Both the position numbers and the translations under genes were made by a program. DNA of 64,000 nucleotides from Mesorhizobium sp. CAU 1732. GTDB lineage: Bacteria; Pseudomonadota; Alphaproteobacteria; Rhizobiales; Rhizobiaceae. Location: contig NZ_JBDQQR010000001.1 of assembly GCF_039888675.1 (NCBI RefSeq), forward strand, positions 3,224,001 through 3,288,000. The letters run 5' to 3'. This document shows positions 44,548 to 56,945 of the stretch, in pieces. The notes below the pieces were generated by a model. It had not been told where the DNA came from. It did not search any database and was given only the letters and a program-made list of their open reading frames with translations. Within the stretch, counting starts at the first letter, position 1. Every line of letters begins with the position of its first letter.

Positions 44548-45287
44548 TCGGCTGCGTCCTCGATCAAGGGTGCCGGCGCGTCGGGCGGTGTCAACGCAGC
44601 GGCAAACAGCACGCCAGCCGCCGCCCCAATGGAAACGTGCCAGGGGGAGCCGACGACGTAGTAGGCGGCGATCGAGACGACAGCGCTGATCGCCACGATC
44701 GGCAGCCAGAGCGGACGCTTGCGGAAATCCATGACGAGGCCAAGGAAGTAGATCGGCAGCAGGAAATCCAGGCCGAGCGCATGCGGATCGGGGATCAGGT
44801 TTCCGAAGGCCGCGCCGAGACCCGATTCGATCACCCAGCAGATGTAAATCGGCGTCGCCATGCCCATGAACCACACGAAGCTCAATCCGCCGCGCTGCGC
44901 CTGTTTCTCGCCCTCGGCGAATTGGGGATCGGTCAGGAAAAAGAAGCCGAATGCGCGCTGGAACGGTGTCCAGTGCGGCACCCGCCGGCCGATCGCCGCC
45001 GAATAGAGGACGTGGCGGAAATTCACCGCGAAGATCGAGAAGACGATCAGCCAGGGCGCGATCGTCTGCCCGAAAAGCTCCAGCCCGACCATCTGGCTCG
45101 CGCCGGCAAAGACCGTCGCGCTCATCAACACCGCTTCGCCGATGGAAAAGCCGTTCTGCGCCGCCAGCGCACCGAACAAAATGCCGAACGGCGCGGACGC
45201 GAGCACAACGGGCAAGCCACGACGCATGCCGTCGAGAAACGCGCTGGACGCAGTGTTGTGCGGCTCGGTTACTTCCGCTGACGACAT
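44544..45287 (-). CDS. azlC: AzlC-type branched-chain amino-acid exporter
   Basis: A 247-residue, multi-helix inner-membrane protein. The typical segments are RRGLPVVLASAPFGILFGAL, MSATVFAGASQMVGLELFGQ and NFRHVLYSAAIGRRV. AzlC with AzlD forms a two-component permease for efflux of valine, leucine and isoleucine. The gene pair lies far from the ilv operon, and no Lrp/AzlB-type regulator is adjacent. Confidence 0.94.
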   Translation of the reverse strand: MSSAEVTEPHNTASSAFLDGMRRGLPVVLASAPFGILFGALAAQNGFSIGEAVLMSATVFAGASQMVGLELFGQTIAPWLIVFSIFAVNFRHVLYSAAIGRRVPHWTPFQRAFGFFFLTDPQFAEGEKQAQRGGLSFVWFMGMATPIYICWVIESGLGAAFGNLIPDPHALGLDFLLPIYFLGLVMDFRKRPLWLPIVAISAVVSIAAYYVVGSPWHVSIGAAAGVLFAAALTPPDAPAPLIEDAAE

Positions 45288-45298
45288 GGGGCCTCGCT

Positions 45299-45345
45299 AA
45301 AGCGTGTCTCCCGAAAGTGGGACCCGGTTTCGGGATGAAGACAGC
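45299..45345. repeat. Short dispersed palindromic repeat
   Basis: AAGCGTGTCTCCCGAAAGTGGGACCCGGTTTCGGGATGAAGACAGCG carries CCCGAAA and TTTCGGG as inverted arms. The AAGCGTGTC-N-GAAAGTGGGA-CCGGTTTCGGGA-AAGACA arrangement is familiar from rhizobial genomes as an abundant intergenic element. It lies just upstream of azlC, between that gene and the end of ligA. Confidence 0.65.
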
Positions 45346-45460
45346 GCGTCGATTGGCGCCGTTTTAGGTCAGCGGGACTGCCCTGTCACATGAATTCGCC
45401 TGACCCCAGGCATCAACTGCACGAAACCGACGAGTGCCCGGAGGTCACGAGTTTGGCATT

Positions 45461-47689
<2,229 letters not shown>

Positions 47690-47710
47690 TCAGGAACGGG
47701 CGCTTGCCCC

Positions 47711-49384
47711 CTACCCGGCCGAGGCATTCTCGCGCAGCAGCCGGTCCGCAGCCGCGCGCGCCTCGTCGGTGATCGTCGCGCCGGCGAGCATGCGCGCGAT
47801 TTCTTCCTGCCTGTCGCCACGCGCCAACGATACGACGCCGGTGGCCACGCGGTCGGCTCCGCCCGATTTCGAGATCAGATAGTGCGTGCCGGCACGCGCC
47901 GCCACCTGCGGCGCATGGGTGACGGACAGGACCTGAATGCGCTCTGCAAGACGCGCGAGACGCTGCCCGATCGCATCCGCGACCGCGCCCCCGACGCCGG
48001 TGTCGATTTCATCAAAAACGAGTGTCGGCGCGGAGCCACGGTCGGCCAGCGCGACCTTGAGCGCCAGCAAAAAGCGGGACAACTCGCCGCCAGAAGCGAC
48101 CTTCATGATCGGTCCGGGCTTGGTGCCGGGGTTGGTCCGCACCCAGAACTCGATCTCGTCGATGCCGCTCTCAGAACGGTTGTCGGGTTCGGAGGTAATT
48201 TCGACGATGAACTCCGCGCGCTCCAGCTTCAGCGCCGGCAGTTCCTTCATCACCGATTTGGCAAGCGCACCGGCGGTTCCCTTGCGCAATTCCGACAGAT
48301 GGGCCGCAGCCTCGTCGAAAGCGGCACGGGCGGCGATCGCGTCGCGCTCAAGGCCGGCCAGACGCTCCTCGCCGGCATCCAGATCGGCCAGATCGGCCGC
48401 CATCGTGTCGCGCAGCGCCGCGAGATCGTCCACCGAAACGGAATGCTTGCGGGCGACCGCCCGGAGCGCGAACAGGCGCTCTTCCGCCTGTTCCAGCGCG
48501 CGCGGGTCGAATTCGGCCGCGCGAAGCGCCTCGTCCACCGCGACCTGTGCCTCATCGAGCGAGATCAACGAATCGTCGAGCGCCTTGATGATTCCGTCCA
48601 GCAGGCCCGGAACTTCGCCTGCCTTGCGCTGCAGCCGTCGAAGCAGGCTGGCAAGCTGCGGAACGGCCGAATCCTGTCCGCTGAGCACGTCCTGCGCATC
48701 GGCTATGTCGGTCGCGATCTTCTCCGCACGCATCATCCCGGCGCGCCGATCGGCGAGGTCCGATTCTTCGCCCGGTTGCGGATCGAGCTTGGAGAGTTCC
48801 TCCACGGAGGCGCGCAGATAATCCGCCTCGCGCGCGGCCGCCTCGACCTTTGCACGATGCCGCAGAAGTGCCTGGTCGCTGTCGCGCCATGTCTTCCAGG
48901 CCCGGGCGACCGACTGGGCTACCCCCACATGCCCGCCGAACGCATCGAGCAGGTCGCGATGCGCAGCGGCATCGACCAGAGCCCGGTCGTCATGCTGTCC
49001 GTGGATTTCGACGAGCGCACGGCCGATCTCGCGCAGCAGCGTCACGCTCGCCGGCTGATCGTTCACGAAAACGCGGCTGCGTCCGTCGGCCGACTGGATG
49101 CGCCGCAAAATGAGATCGCCATCGTCATCGAACGCATTGCTGCGCAGGATATCGCGTGCCGGATGGTTGGTGGGAACATCGAAGATGGCGGTGACGTTGC
49201 CCTGGGTCGCGCCATTGCGCACCAGGGAGGCGTCGCCGCGGGCGCCAAGTGTCAGGGACAGAGCATCGAGCAAAATCGACTTGCCCGCGCCCGTCTCGCC
49301 GGTCAGCACCGACAAACCCGACGAAAAATCGATGTCGAGCCGCTCGATCAGGACGATATCGCGGATCGACAGGTGTGAGAGCAT
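47711..49384 (-). CDS. recN: DNA repair protein RecN
   Basis: A 557-residue SMC-like ATPase for double-strand break repair. Walker A is GETGAGKS (29-36). The middle is a coiled coil interrupted by a helical tip (about 150-360). The C-terminal ABC half shows VASGGELSRFLLALKVAL (signature) and TLVFDEIDTGVGG (Walker B). It is of normal length. It starts 14 bases after bamD and so belongs to the bamD-recN-ligA run, as in other alphaproteobacteria. Confidence 0.96.
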   Translation of the reverse strand: MLSHLSIRDIVLIERLDIDFSSGLSVLTGETGAGKSILLDALSLTLGARGDASLVRNGATQGNVTAIFDVPTNHPARDILRSNAFDDDGDLILRRIQSADGRSRVFVNDQPASVTLLREIGRALVEIHGQHDDRALVDAAAHRDLLDAFGGHVGVAQSVARAWKTWRDSDQALLRHRAKVEAAAREADYLRASVEELSKLDPQPGEESDLADRRAGMMRAEKIATDIADAQDVLSGQDSAVPQLASLLRRLQRKAGEVPGLLDGIIKALDDSLISLDEAQVAVDEALRAAEFDPRALEQAEERLFALRAVARKHSVSVDDLAALRDTMAADLADLDAGEERLAGLERDAIAARAAFDEAAAHLSELRKGTAGALAKSVMKELPALKLERAEFIVEITSEPDNRSESGIDEIEFWVRTNPGTKPGPIMKVASGGELSRFLLALKVALADRGSAPTLVFDEIDTGVGGAVADAIGQRLARLAERIQVLSVTHAPQVAARAGTHYLISKSGGADRVATGVVSLARGDRQEEIARMLAGATITDEARAAADRLLRENASAG

Positions 49385-49398
49385 CTATGTCGTAAGCG

Positions 49399-50265
49399 TC
49401 AGGTTCCGGCGATGAGTCTGCCGGCGGCGCTGAGCCATGAACCGGAATTCTCACGGGGTTCCAGGCCGCCCGACTGCAAGAGCGCGTAGGAATCCTTGTA
49501 CCACTGGCTTTCCGGATAGTTGTGGCCCAGAACCGCGGCTGCGGTCTGTGCCTCGGACGCCAGGCCCATCGCGTAATACGTTTCGACCAGGCGCGCGAGC
49601 GCTTCCTCGACGTGACGCGTGTTGGAATAGACCTCGACCACGTTGCGGAAGCGCTTCACGGAAGCGATGTATTCGCGGCGTTCCTGATAGTAGCGGCCGA
49701 TCTGCATTTCCTTGCCGGCAAGCTGGTCGCGCGCAAAACGGATCTTCGCGTTCGCGTCCTCGACATATTCCGACTCGGGCCAGCGATCGACGACTTCCTG
49801 CATGGCCTCGACGGCGCGCCGCGACTCTTTCTGGTCGCGCGTGACATCGGGAATCTGGCGGAAATAGCTCAGGCCGACGATGTACTGGGCGTAAGCCGCG
49901 TCCTCGGAGGTCGGATAGAGCGAGACGTAGCGCTTGCCCGCCGTGATCGCCTCTTCATACTTGCCGAGGCGGTAGTTGGAGAACGCGTTCATCACCATCG
50001 AGCGACGTGCATATTCCGAATAGGGATGCTGGCGATCGACCGCTTCGAACTTGCGCGCGGCTTCCGTCATGCGGCCCGCTTCGAGGTTCGCAAGGCCCTG
50101 ATTGTACAGCGCGTCGGCGGGTTCCACGGTGTCGACATAGGATGCGAGATCGACGTCGCGCTCGGTGGCGCAGGCCGAAACGATCAAGGGCAGCACCAAA
50201 GCAGATGCAACCAGCCCAAATGAGCGGCGGCGCCTCTCGGCAGCGGCTGTCCGAAATTCAGTCAT
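49399..50265 (-). CDS. bamD: Outer-membrane assembly lipoprotein BamD
   Basis: A 288-residue lipoprotein of the BAM complex, which folds beta-barrel proteins into the outer membrane. The signal peptide ends in the lipobox IVSAC, with lipidated C32. The mature part consists of five TPR-like repeats ([40 protein letters not shown] and so on). Older annotation would call it ComL. It follows lpxC with a gap of 180 bases and precedes recN. Confidence 0.95.
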   Translation of the reverse strand: MTEFRTAAAERRRRSFGLVASALVLPLIVSACATERDVDLASYVDTVEPADALYNQGLANLEAGRMTEAARKFEAVDRQHPYSEYARRSMVMNAFSNYRLGKYEEAITAGKRYVSLYPTSEDAAYAQYIVGLSYFRQIPDVTRDQKESRRAVEAMQEVVDRWPESEYVEDANAKIRFARDQLAGKEMQIGRYYQERREYIASVKRFRNVVEVYSNTRHVEEALARLVETYYAMGLASEAQTAAAVLGHNYPESQWYKDSYALLQSGGLEPRENSGSWLSAAGRLIAGT

Positions 50266-50446
50266 AACGGGTACTCGCCCCTCTGGCGTTCAGTAAGCAG
50301 ACGTCGCGGCAGTCTTAATCGAACTGCCGCCCCTCGGCAACGTTGTTGCCACGCAATGGCGCTTTTTTGTGGCGGCGCATGACGCCTGTTTAAGACGTCG
50401 TAAACCATGAGGGACAGCTCACTGTCCCGGCTCGTCGAAGCGGTGA

Positions 50447-51397
50447 TCAGATCATCCAGGGCGCGTAGACCGGCGCATTGACGGCGATCATCTCGGCACC
50501 GCGACCACGCTCGCGACGACCGGTCTCGACGACTTCGAAAGCCGAGCGGTCGGACAGGAGCCTGCGAAGTGCCGCGGCATTGAGACGATGCCCGCCGCGA
50601 TAGGAGCGGAAGCAGCCGATGAAGCGCGCGCCGGCAAGCGCCAGGTCGCCCAACGCGTCCAGCATCTTGTGACGCACGAACTCGTTCGGATAGCGCAGGC
50701 CCTCGATGTTGATGACGCGATCGTCGTCGCCGATCACCACAGAATTCTCGAGCGAGGAACCGAGTGCATAGCCGGCCGCCCAGAGACGCTCGACATCCTT
50801 CATGAAACCGAAGGTGCGTGCCCGCGCAATGTCACGCCGAAAAACCTCCGGCGTAATATCGGCAGCGAAGAACTGGCGTCCGATGACCGGGCTCTCGAAA
50901 TCGATCTCGACCTCGAATCGCGTGCCGTCATAAGGCTTGAATTCAGCCCAGGACGGACCGCTCTCGATGCGGACAGGCTTGATGATCCTGATATAGCGAC
51001 GCTTGACCGACTGCTGCACGATGCCGGCCTGATCGAACGCCTCGACGAACATCATTGCGCTGCCATCGAGGATCGGCACTTCGTTGCCATCGATCTCGAT
51101 CAGGACATTATCCAGACCGAGTGACGAAAGCGCGGCGAGCAGATGCTCGACGGTTGCGACGTGAACACCGTCAAGATCGCCCAGCGCCGTGCAAAGATCG
51201 GTTCCACCGACCTCAGCCACCAGCGCGCGCAACTCCACCGAATCGCCGTCCCCGTCGATACGCGAGAACACGATTCCGGTGTCAGCATCCGCCGGATTGA
51301 AATGGATGGAAACGGGCTTTCCGCTGTGAACACCCATGCCGGACAGCGACACGCGCGACTTGAGCGTCGTCTGGTAATCGTGCAAGTCAATCCCCAT
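50447..51397 (-). CDS. lpxC: UDP-3-O-acyl-N-acetylglucosamine deacetylase
   Basis: A 316-residue zinc amidase that commits the cell to lipid A synthesis. Zinc ligands are in VATVEHLLAALSSLGLDN (His) and FVRHKMLDALGDLALAGARF (His and Asp). The catalytic His is in the downstream SYRGGHRLNAAALR segment. The N-terminal KSRVSLSGMGVHSGKPVSI strand pair is typical. It follows ftsZ on the same strand with 270 bases between, including a hairpin, so it may have its own promoter. Confidence 0.97.
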   Translation of the reverse strand: MGIDLHDYQTTLKSRVSLSGMGVHSGKPVSIHFNPADADTGIVFSRIDGDGDSVELRALVAEVGGTDLCTALGDLDGVHVATVEHLLAALSSLGLDNVLIEIDGNEVPILDGSAMMFVEAFDQAGIVQQSVKRRYIRIIKPVRIESGPSWAEFKPYDGTRFEVEIDFESPVIGRQFFAADITPEVFRRDIARARTFGFMKDVERLWAAGYALGSSLENSVVIGDDDRVINIEGLRYPNEFVRHKMLDALGDLALAGARFIGCFRSYRGGHRLNAAALRRLLSDRSAFEVVETGRRERGRGAEMIAVNAPVYAPWMI

Positions 51398-51615
51398 AAA
51401 CCCGTCCCAAATACGCCCGCTGCGTCGTCATTTCGACTGCGGTTCTACTGACGGTTGGTGGACTCTCATCCCCACGAATCCCCGACCGCTACGGTTGCGG
51501 CGAAGATAATGTGACGGACAGGAGACTCCAAATCACGGTTTCTTACCTACTGTTACGCCGCACAACAATCGAACGCGCAACGTTAACGCTTTGTTATCAC
51601 TGACTCTTTCGGGCA

Positions 51616-51641
51616 CGAAAGCGGACGCCGAAGCGCCCGCT
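51616..51641 (-). terminator. UUCG hairpin after ftsZ
   Basis: On the minus strand AGCGGGCGC and GCGTCCGCT form a nine-pair stem (one G-T pair) around a TTCG loop, 30 bases after the ftsZ stop and followed by a short TTTC. It may be a weak terminator or an RNA-stability element dividing ftsZ from lpxC. Confidence 0.55.
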
Positions 51642-51670
51642 CGTTACAATTCGTTACGCGACGTGAAGGG

Positions 51671-53335
51671 CTAGTTTGCCTGCCTGCGAAGGAAGGCCGG
51701 AATCTCCAGCTGATCGTCGTCCTGAGCCGCACGCGGCTGCACGGAAAGGCGGCCCTGATCGTCGAGCTGGCCACGCTTGGGAGCATAGACCTGCGCGTCC
51801 GGGCTCGGTGCGCGACGCGCCTCGGGGGCCGGCTGACGAAGGCGCGGCTCGCGCGGCTGCGCGGGCTGCAGACGTGCAGGCTCTTCCTCACGACGCGACA
51901 GACCGGCGGTCAGGCGCTTGAGCAGACCCATCGGGCCCCGCTCCTCATTGTCGTGATGATCGGCATGTCCGCCCTGCATCTCGGCGCGAACCACCGGCGG
52001 GAAGTCTTCCACGCGCGGCATGCGCGGCTGGACCGGCTGAGCCATCTGCGGGGCCATCTCGACGGGTGCCGCACGCATCGGCTCCTGATGATGAACCTGC
52101 TGCGGTGCTGGCGCCTGCTCGACCGGCTGCTGGAACAGCTTGCTGTGCGGGCGGAATGCCGGCTCGGGTGCCGCATGCGTTGGTGCCGCCGCGAGTTCGG
52201 CGTTCATCTCGGCGATGCGGATGGCTTCGGCGACCGGGTCGGAAGCGCGCGGCGCTTCCTGCATGACGGGTGCCGCTGCTGCAGGGCGCACCTCGACGGG
52301 ACGCTGCTGCTGGATCGGCTTCTGCGGCGCCTGGCGGATCTGGATCGGCGCCGTGTTGATGTCGGCTGCCGCCTTGTCGATGCCGGTCGCAACGACCGAG
52401 ACGCGGATGACGCCTTCCAGTTCCTCGTCGAACGTCGCGCCGAGGATGATGTTGGCTTCCTGGTCGACTTCTTCACGGATGCGGGTTGCAGCCTCGTCGA
52501 CTTCGAACAGCGTCATGTCGCGGCCGCCGGTGATGGAGATCAGCAGGCCACGCGCGCCCTTCATCGAGGTCTCGTCGAGGAGCGGATTGGCGATCGCGGC
52601 CTCCGCGGCAGCCATTGCGCGGCCGTCGCCGGATGCTTCGCCGGTGCCCATCATCGCCTTGCCCATCTCGCGCATCACCGAACGAACGTCGGCGAAGTCG
52701 AGATTGATGAGGCCTTCCTTGACCATCAGGTCGGTGATGCAGGCGACGCCCGAATAGAGCACCTGGTCGGCCATCGCGAAAGCATCGGCGAAGGTGGTCT
52801 TGTCGTTGGCGATCCGGAACAGGTTCTGGTTCGGGATGACGATCAGCGTGTCGACGCACTTCTGCAGTTCCTCGATGCCGAGGTCCGCGGTCTTCATGCG
52901 GCGCTGGCCTTCGAAGTGGAACGGCTTGGTGACGACGCCGACGGTGAGGATGCCCTTTTCGCGCGCCGCACGCGCAACGACGGGGGCAGCACCGGTGCCG
53001 GTTCCGCCGCCCATGCCGGCGGTGACGAAGCACATGTGGGTGTTGGAGAGGTGATCGACGATCTCGTCGATGCACTCTTCAGCCGCCGCACGGCCGACTT
53101 CCGGCTGCGAACCGGCGCCGAGCCCCTCGGTGACGTGGGCGCCGAGCTGGATCAGGCGATCCGACTTCGACATCGTCAGCGCCTGCGCGTCGGTGTTTGC
53201 AACCACGAAGTCGACGCCCCTCAGGCCGGCCGTGATCATGTTGTTGACGGCATTGCCGCCGCCGCCGCCGACACCGAACACGGTGATGCGTGGCTTGAGC
53301 TCGGTGATGTCCGGCTTCTGCAGATTGATGGTCAT
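51671..53335 (-). CDS. ftsZ: Cell division protein FtsZ (long alphaproteobacterial form)
   Basis: A 554-residue tubulin-like GTPase. The GTP-binding N-terminal domain includes [13 protein letters not shown] and the tubulin signature [12 protein letters not shown]-terminal GTPase-activating domain follows to about residue 320. A proline/glutamine-rich linker of about 200 residues leads to the conserved C-terminal peptide [12 protein letters not shown], which binds FtsA and other partners. Long linkers are usual in Rhizobiales. The ATG giving [20 protein letters not shown] was chosen over an upstream in-frame start. It forms the Z-ring at mid-cell. Confidence 0.97.
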   Translation of the reverse strand: MTINLQKPDITELKPRITVFGVGGGGGNAVNNMITAGLRGVDFVVANTDAQALTMSKSDRLIQLGAHVTEGLGAGSQPEVGRAAAEECIDEIVDHLSNTHMCFVTAGMGGGTGTGAAPVVARAAREKGILTVGVVTKPFHFEGQRRMKTADLGIEELQKCVDTLIVIPNQNLFRIANDKTTFADAFAMADQVLYSGVACITDLMVKEGLINLDFADVRSVMREMGKAMMGTGEASGDGRAMAAAEAAIANPLLDETSMKGARGLLISITGGRDMTLFEVDEAATRIREEVDQEANIILGATFDEELEGVIRVSVVATGIDKAAADINTAPIQIRQAPQKPIQQQRPVEVRPAAAAPVMQEAPRASDPVAEAIRIAEMNAELAAAPTHAAPEPAFRPHSKLFQQPVEQAPAPQQVHHQEPMRAAPVEMAPQMAQPVQPRMPRVEDFPPVVRAEMQGGHADHHDNEERGPMGLLKRLTAGLSRREEEPARLQPAQPREPRLRQPAPEARRAPSPDAQVYAPKRGQLDDQGRLSVQPRAAQDDDQLEIPAFLRRQAN

Positions 53336-53400
53336 TGTCTCCGTCCTTTGCCTTTCCCGCCGCTTCGCCGCCGCGGCTGCGTGGGGTGTCCCCGCTTGAT

Positions 53401-54714
53401 TCAAAAACTGTCTCTAAACCACTGACTTACGCGCTGGAGTCTGCCGCCGGTACCGGTAGCCTTGAAACGCATGCTACCTCCCTTGCCGTACCGGCTCTCG
53501 AAACTTGCAACCTGAGGATAAATGAGCAGCCCGACCGTGGTCGCGAAGGCCGGCCCCTTGGCCGCCTCCGGCAGACCGGTCACGCCGAGCGGCCGTCCAA
53601 GCCGCACATTGCGCGCCAGGATCCGCCGCGCTGCTTCCGGAAGGCCGGCGAGTTGGCTCGCGCCGCCCGTCAGCACGACGCGCTTGCCCACGACGCTTCC
53701 GAAGCCGGACTTGTTCAGATGGTCGCGCACGATCTCGAGGGTCTCCTCGATGCGGGCGCGGATGATCTTGTTCATGACGGCGCGCGGCGCCTGCTGCGGC
53801 ACCTCGCCATCATCGGGTCCCATCGGATGGATGGTGACCATGTCGCGATCGTCGTCGGCCGACGGCAAGGCCGAGCCATGCATGACCTTGAGCCGCTCGG
53901 CGTGTTCCTTGCGCGTCGAGAGGCCGCGCGCGAGATCCATCGTCACATGGCCGCCGCCGATGGGCAGCACTTCCGCATGGACGAACTTGCCTTCCGCGAA
54001 GATCGAGATCGTGGTCGTGCCGCCGCCCATGTCGATGCAGGCGGCACCCATCTCGGCCTCATCGTCGACGAGCGCCGACAGGCCGCTGGCATAGGGCGTC
54101 GCGACCATGCGCTCGACGGAGAGATGCGAGCGGTTCACGCACAGTTCGAGATTGCGCAGCGGCGCGCCGTCTGCCGTCAGAACGTGCATGTCGACGCCGA
54201 GCTGGTCTCCGATCATGCCGCGTGGGTCGCGCATGCCGCGCTCGGTGTCGAGCGAGAAGCCGATCGGCAGCGCATGGACGACTTCGCGTTCGGCGCGCAG
54301 CGCCTGCTTGGCGCCCGCTGCCAGGACGCGCTTGATGTCGGCCTCGCCCGCTTCGTGACCGCCCAGATTGACCGACGACGAATAGACCGAGCTTTTCATC
54401 CGACCGGCCGACACGTTCACGAACAGCGATTCGACGGTCAGGCCAGCCATGCGCTCGGCCGCATCGACCGCCAGCCTGATCGACTGCTCGGCACGGTCGA
54501 GATCGATGATGACGCCCGACTTCACGCCCAGCGACTTCTGGTGCCCGATGCCGATGACCTTGACCTTGTGCGTGCGGCCGGGAAGGCGCTCGCTCTCCTC
54601 GCAAGGCTTCAGGTTGCCGATGACGCAGCACACTTTCGTGGAGCCGACATCGAGCACGGTGACGATACCGGAGCGTCCGGCCGTCGAATCGTTTTGTCCA
54701 CCAAGCCAGCTCAT
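53401..54714 (-). CDS. ftsA: Cell division protein FtsA
   Basis: A 437-residue actin-like ATPase that tethers FtsZ to the membrane. The phosphate-binding loop is [15 protein letters not shown], the SHS2 (1C) domain follows, and the second phosphate motif is [15 protein letters not shown]. The C-terminal amphipathic helix [12 protein letters not shown] inserts in the membrane. Its ATG overlaps the ftsQ stop by four bases, and 65 bases separate it from ftsZ. Confidence 0.97.
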   Translation of the reverse strand: MSWLGGQNDSTAGRSGIVTVLDVGSTKVCCVIGNLKPCEESERLPGRTHKVKVIGIGHQKSLGVKSGVIIDLDRAEQSIRLAVDAAERMAGLTVESLFVNVSAGRMKSSVYSSSVNLGGHEAGEADIKRVLAAGAKQALRAEREVVHALPIGFSLDTERGMRDPRGMIGDQLGVDMHVLTADGAPLRNLELCVNRSHLSVERMVATPYASGLSALVDDEAEMGAACIDMGGGTTTISIFAEGKFVHAEVLPIGGGHVTMDLARGLSTRKEHAERLKVMHGSALPSADDDRDMVTIHPMGPDDGEVPQQAPRAVMNKIIRARIEETLEIVRDHLNKSGFGSVVGKRVVLTGGASQLAGLPEAARRILARNVRLGRPLGVTGLPEAAKGPAFATTVGLLIYPQVASFESRYGKGGSMRFKATGTGGRLQRVSQWFRDSF

Positions 54715-55646
54715 ATCTGCCGCTCCGCCGGCTTGTATCTCTTGCCGAGGCGCTCCTTGAGGGAAGCCTCGCGGGCCTCTGCGGCATCGGTGCTCAGCTT
54801 GACGATCAGACGATCGCCAAACCGCATGTCCACGGTTTCGATATCGCGCGACAGCAGCGCATGGTCCTTGTCGAGCGCGAGCAGGTCGGCAATGGCCTGA
54901 TCCTCGCCAACCTCGGGAAGTTTGATGGTGATGCCGTTCTCCAGTCGCAGGTTCCAGCGCCGATCCGATATGCGAACGTAGCCGCGGATCCGCGACGCGA
55001 GTTCCGGGTAGGCCGCGACCTTGGCGATGAAATCGGCCGCCGGACCTTCGGCACCCGCACCGACGACCAGCGGCAGCGCCAGATGCCGCGAACCGGACAC
55101 CGGCGCGATGACCTCGCCATTTTCCTCGATCAGCGACAAGCGGCTGCCCTGCTGCCAGATCGCGTAAGGCGCGCGCTCGACGACCTTCACTTCCAACGTT
55201 GCCGGATAGATTTTGCGCACCGACGCAGTCTCGACCCAGGGAAGGCTCGCAATGCGCTGGCGCGCCTCCTCCGGATCGAACCCGACGAGAGAGGTCCAGC
55301 CATCCAGGCCGACGCGATCGAAGATATCGATCTCCGAGGTCTCCACATTGCCGCTGACACGAATTTCGTCGATGGCGAAACCCGTGCGCGCCGTAACCGC
55401 CTGTACAGCCGATGGCAAATGACCGCCGATCACCGCGCCATAGATCGAGAACGCGCCAATCACACCGGCAGACAGAGCCGCCATCGTATAGGGCGGAGCC
55501 TCGATCTCGCCGGAGACGAAACGCGCAAAAAAGCGAGCCGGCTTGCGCAGCCAGCGCGGAAGAACAAAACCACCAGATGCCCGCAGCCAGCGTCCGCGCG
55601 AATCTGCGCCGGAACCGCTGCTCTGACCTGACGTCAACGCAAACAC
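54711..55646 (-). CDS. ftsQ: Cell division protein FtsQ
   Basis: A 311-residue bitopic membrane protein. A cytoplasmic N-terminus of about 60 residues is followed by one membrane helix ([20 protein letters not shown]), the POTRA domain ([20 protein letters not shown]) and a beta-domain. The GTG at 55646 is preceded by GGAGGA and gives normal length; an upstream TTG would be the only other choice. The start overlaps the ddlB stop by 13 bases and the stop overlaps ftsA, so ddlB-ftsQ-ftsA are coupled. Confidence 0.95.
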   Translation of the reverse strand: MFALTSGQSSGSGADSRGRWLRASGGFVLPRWLRKPARFFARFVSGEIEAPPYTMAALSAGVIGAFSIYGAVIGGHLPSAVQAVTARTGFAIDEIRVSGNVETSEIDIFDRVGLDGWTSLVGFDPEEARQRIASLPWVETASVRKIYPATLEVKVVERAPYAIWQQGSRLSLIEENGEVIAPVSGSRHLALPLVVGAGAEGPAADFIAKVAAYPELASRIRGYVRISDRRWNLRLENGITIKLPEVGEDQAIADLLALDKDHALLSRDIETVDMRFGDRLIVKLSTDAAEAREASLKERLGKRYKPAERQI

Positions 55647-56560
55647 GAAGCGTCCTCCACCATCCAACTCAGGAGCTCACCAAAATTATGTCCCGCTTGC
55701 GCGGCAATCTCAGGCACCAGCGACGTCGGCGTCATTCCCGGCTGCGTGTTGACTTCCAGCCAGATCAGCTCGCCATTTTCGGAATGGCGATCGTCGTAAC
55801 GGAAGTCCGACCGGGAGACGCCGCGGCAGCCAATCGCTTGGTGTGCCTTGAGCGCCAGTGTCTGTACTTTTTGGTAAATAAAGGATGAAACTTTTGCGGG
55901 GCATTCGTGTTTTGAGCCGCCCTCGGCATATTTTGAATCAAAATCGTAGAATGTGTGACCGACCGGAATGATCTCGGTCACGCCAAGCGCCACATCGCCC
56001 ATGACCGCGCATGTCAGCTCGCGTCCATGGATGAACCGCTCGACCATTACCGTGTCGCCGTAGCGCCACTCCGTGGAGCTGATGACCTGCGGCGGATGCG
56101 ACTGATCCTCCTTCACGATCACGACGCCGAAGCTCGACCCTTCGCTGACCGGTTTGACCACGTAAGGCGGCTTCATCGGATGCGTGTTGCCGATATCGAA
56201 ACGGTTCATGACTTTCGATTCGGCGACAGGAATGCCTGCAGCCTTCGCGACGCGTTTGGCCTGCTCCTTGTTCATCGCAAGCGCCGAGGCGAGCACGCCG
56301 GAATGCGTATACGGGATCTGCAGATATTCGAGGATGCCCTGAATGGTGCCGTCCTCGCCATAGGGGCCGTGCAGCGCATTGAACGCGACATCGGGACGAA
56401 GCTCGGAGAGCACCGTGGCCACGTCGCGCCCCACATCGACCCGCGTGACCGTGTAGCCCTCCGCCTCGAGCGCATCGGCACATGGATTGCCGGACCAGAG
56501 CGAGACCTGTCTCTCCGATGAAAACCCGCCCAGAAGGACAGCTACATGCTTCTTCGCCAT
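55634..56560 (-). CDS. ddlB: D-alanine-D-alanine ligase
   Basis: A 308-residue ATP-grasp enzyme that joins two D-alanines for the peptidoglycan stem. Seen are [20 protein letters not shown] at the N-terminus, the ATP-binding [16 protein letters not shown] loop and the C-terminal [20 protein letters not shown] with Mg ligands. The ATG at 56560 gives [10 protein letters not shown]. It begins a new sub-operon after a 385-base gap behind murB. Confidence 0.96.
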   Translation of the reverse strand: MAKKHVAVLLGGFSSERQVSLWSGNPCADALEAEGYTVTRVDVGRDVATVLSELRPDVAFNALHGPYGEDGTIQGILEYLQIPYTHSGVLASALAMNKEQAKRVAKAAGIPVAESKVMNRFDIGNTHPMKPPYVVKPVSEGSSFGVVIVKEDQSHPPQVISSTEWRYGDTVMVERFIHGRELTCAVMGDVALGVTEIIPVGHTFYDFDSKYAEGGSKHECPAKVSSFIYQKVQTLALKAHQAIGCRGVSRSDFRYDDRHSENGELIWLEVNTQPGMTPTSLVPEIAAQAGHNFGELLSWMVEDASCLR

Positions 56561-56945
56561 GCCCGGCAATTCCCCTCTTCGGTCGGGCCAATCGCAATTC
56601 CGCAAGCTTGAGTCCAACCACTCCGGCAGCCGCACTGCCAGACCGGGACGCGAGACAAACGCGTGCTCGACTCAAACTGGAAAACGAATCTGCCCTAAGG
56701 AATCAGAGCTTGGAGTCTGCGGCAAGAGCCTGTGGAACGATCGGTGATTTTTCTTGCAGAATCAGAGGGGAGATGCGCGCCGTCGGAAAAATGCAAGCCC
56801 GCTTGCGGTCACGCTTTGCGACAGATGGCTGCGCATATCGCAAGCGCACGTGATCGCGGATACCTCATCACCGCGGAGGGATTCGAAGCCCGAACGAGAG
56901 ACGAGCCGATCAGTCGGCGCTGGCGCTCCCCGGCGTCAGCGCGTC
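56561..56945. other. 385-base gap inside the division and cell-wall cluster
   Basis: Between murB and ddlB, which otherwise sit in a run of overlapping genes, this stretch has no supportable gene on either strand. It probably carries a promoter for ddlB-ftsQ-ftsA-ftsZ. I see no clear -35/-10 pair or CtrA box. A TTCGAAGCCC string near 56880 recalls a tRNA T-arm but has no matching tRNA around it. Confidence 0.55.

Noticed and set aside
50409..50428. GGGACAG/CTGTCCC hairpin after lpxC as a terminator
   Set aside because: The stem is perfect but no T run follows on the minus strand, so termination is not supported.
56870..56900. A T-arm-like string (GATTCGAAGCCC) suggesting a tRNA
   Set aside because: No acceptor stem, anticodon arm or CCA-proximal pairing can be drawn around it on either strand.
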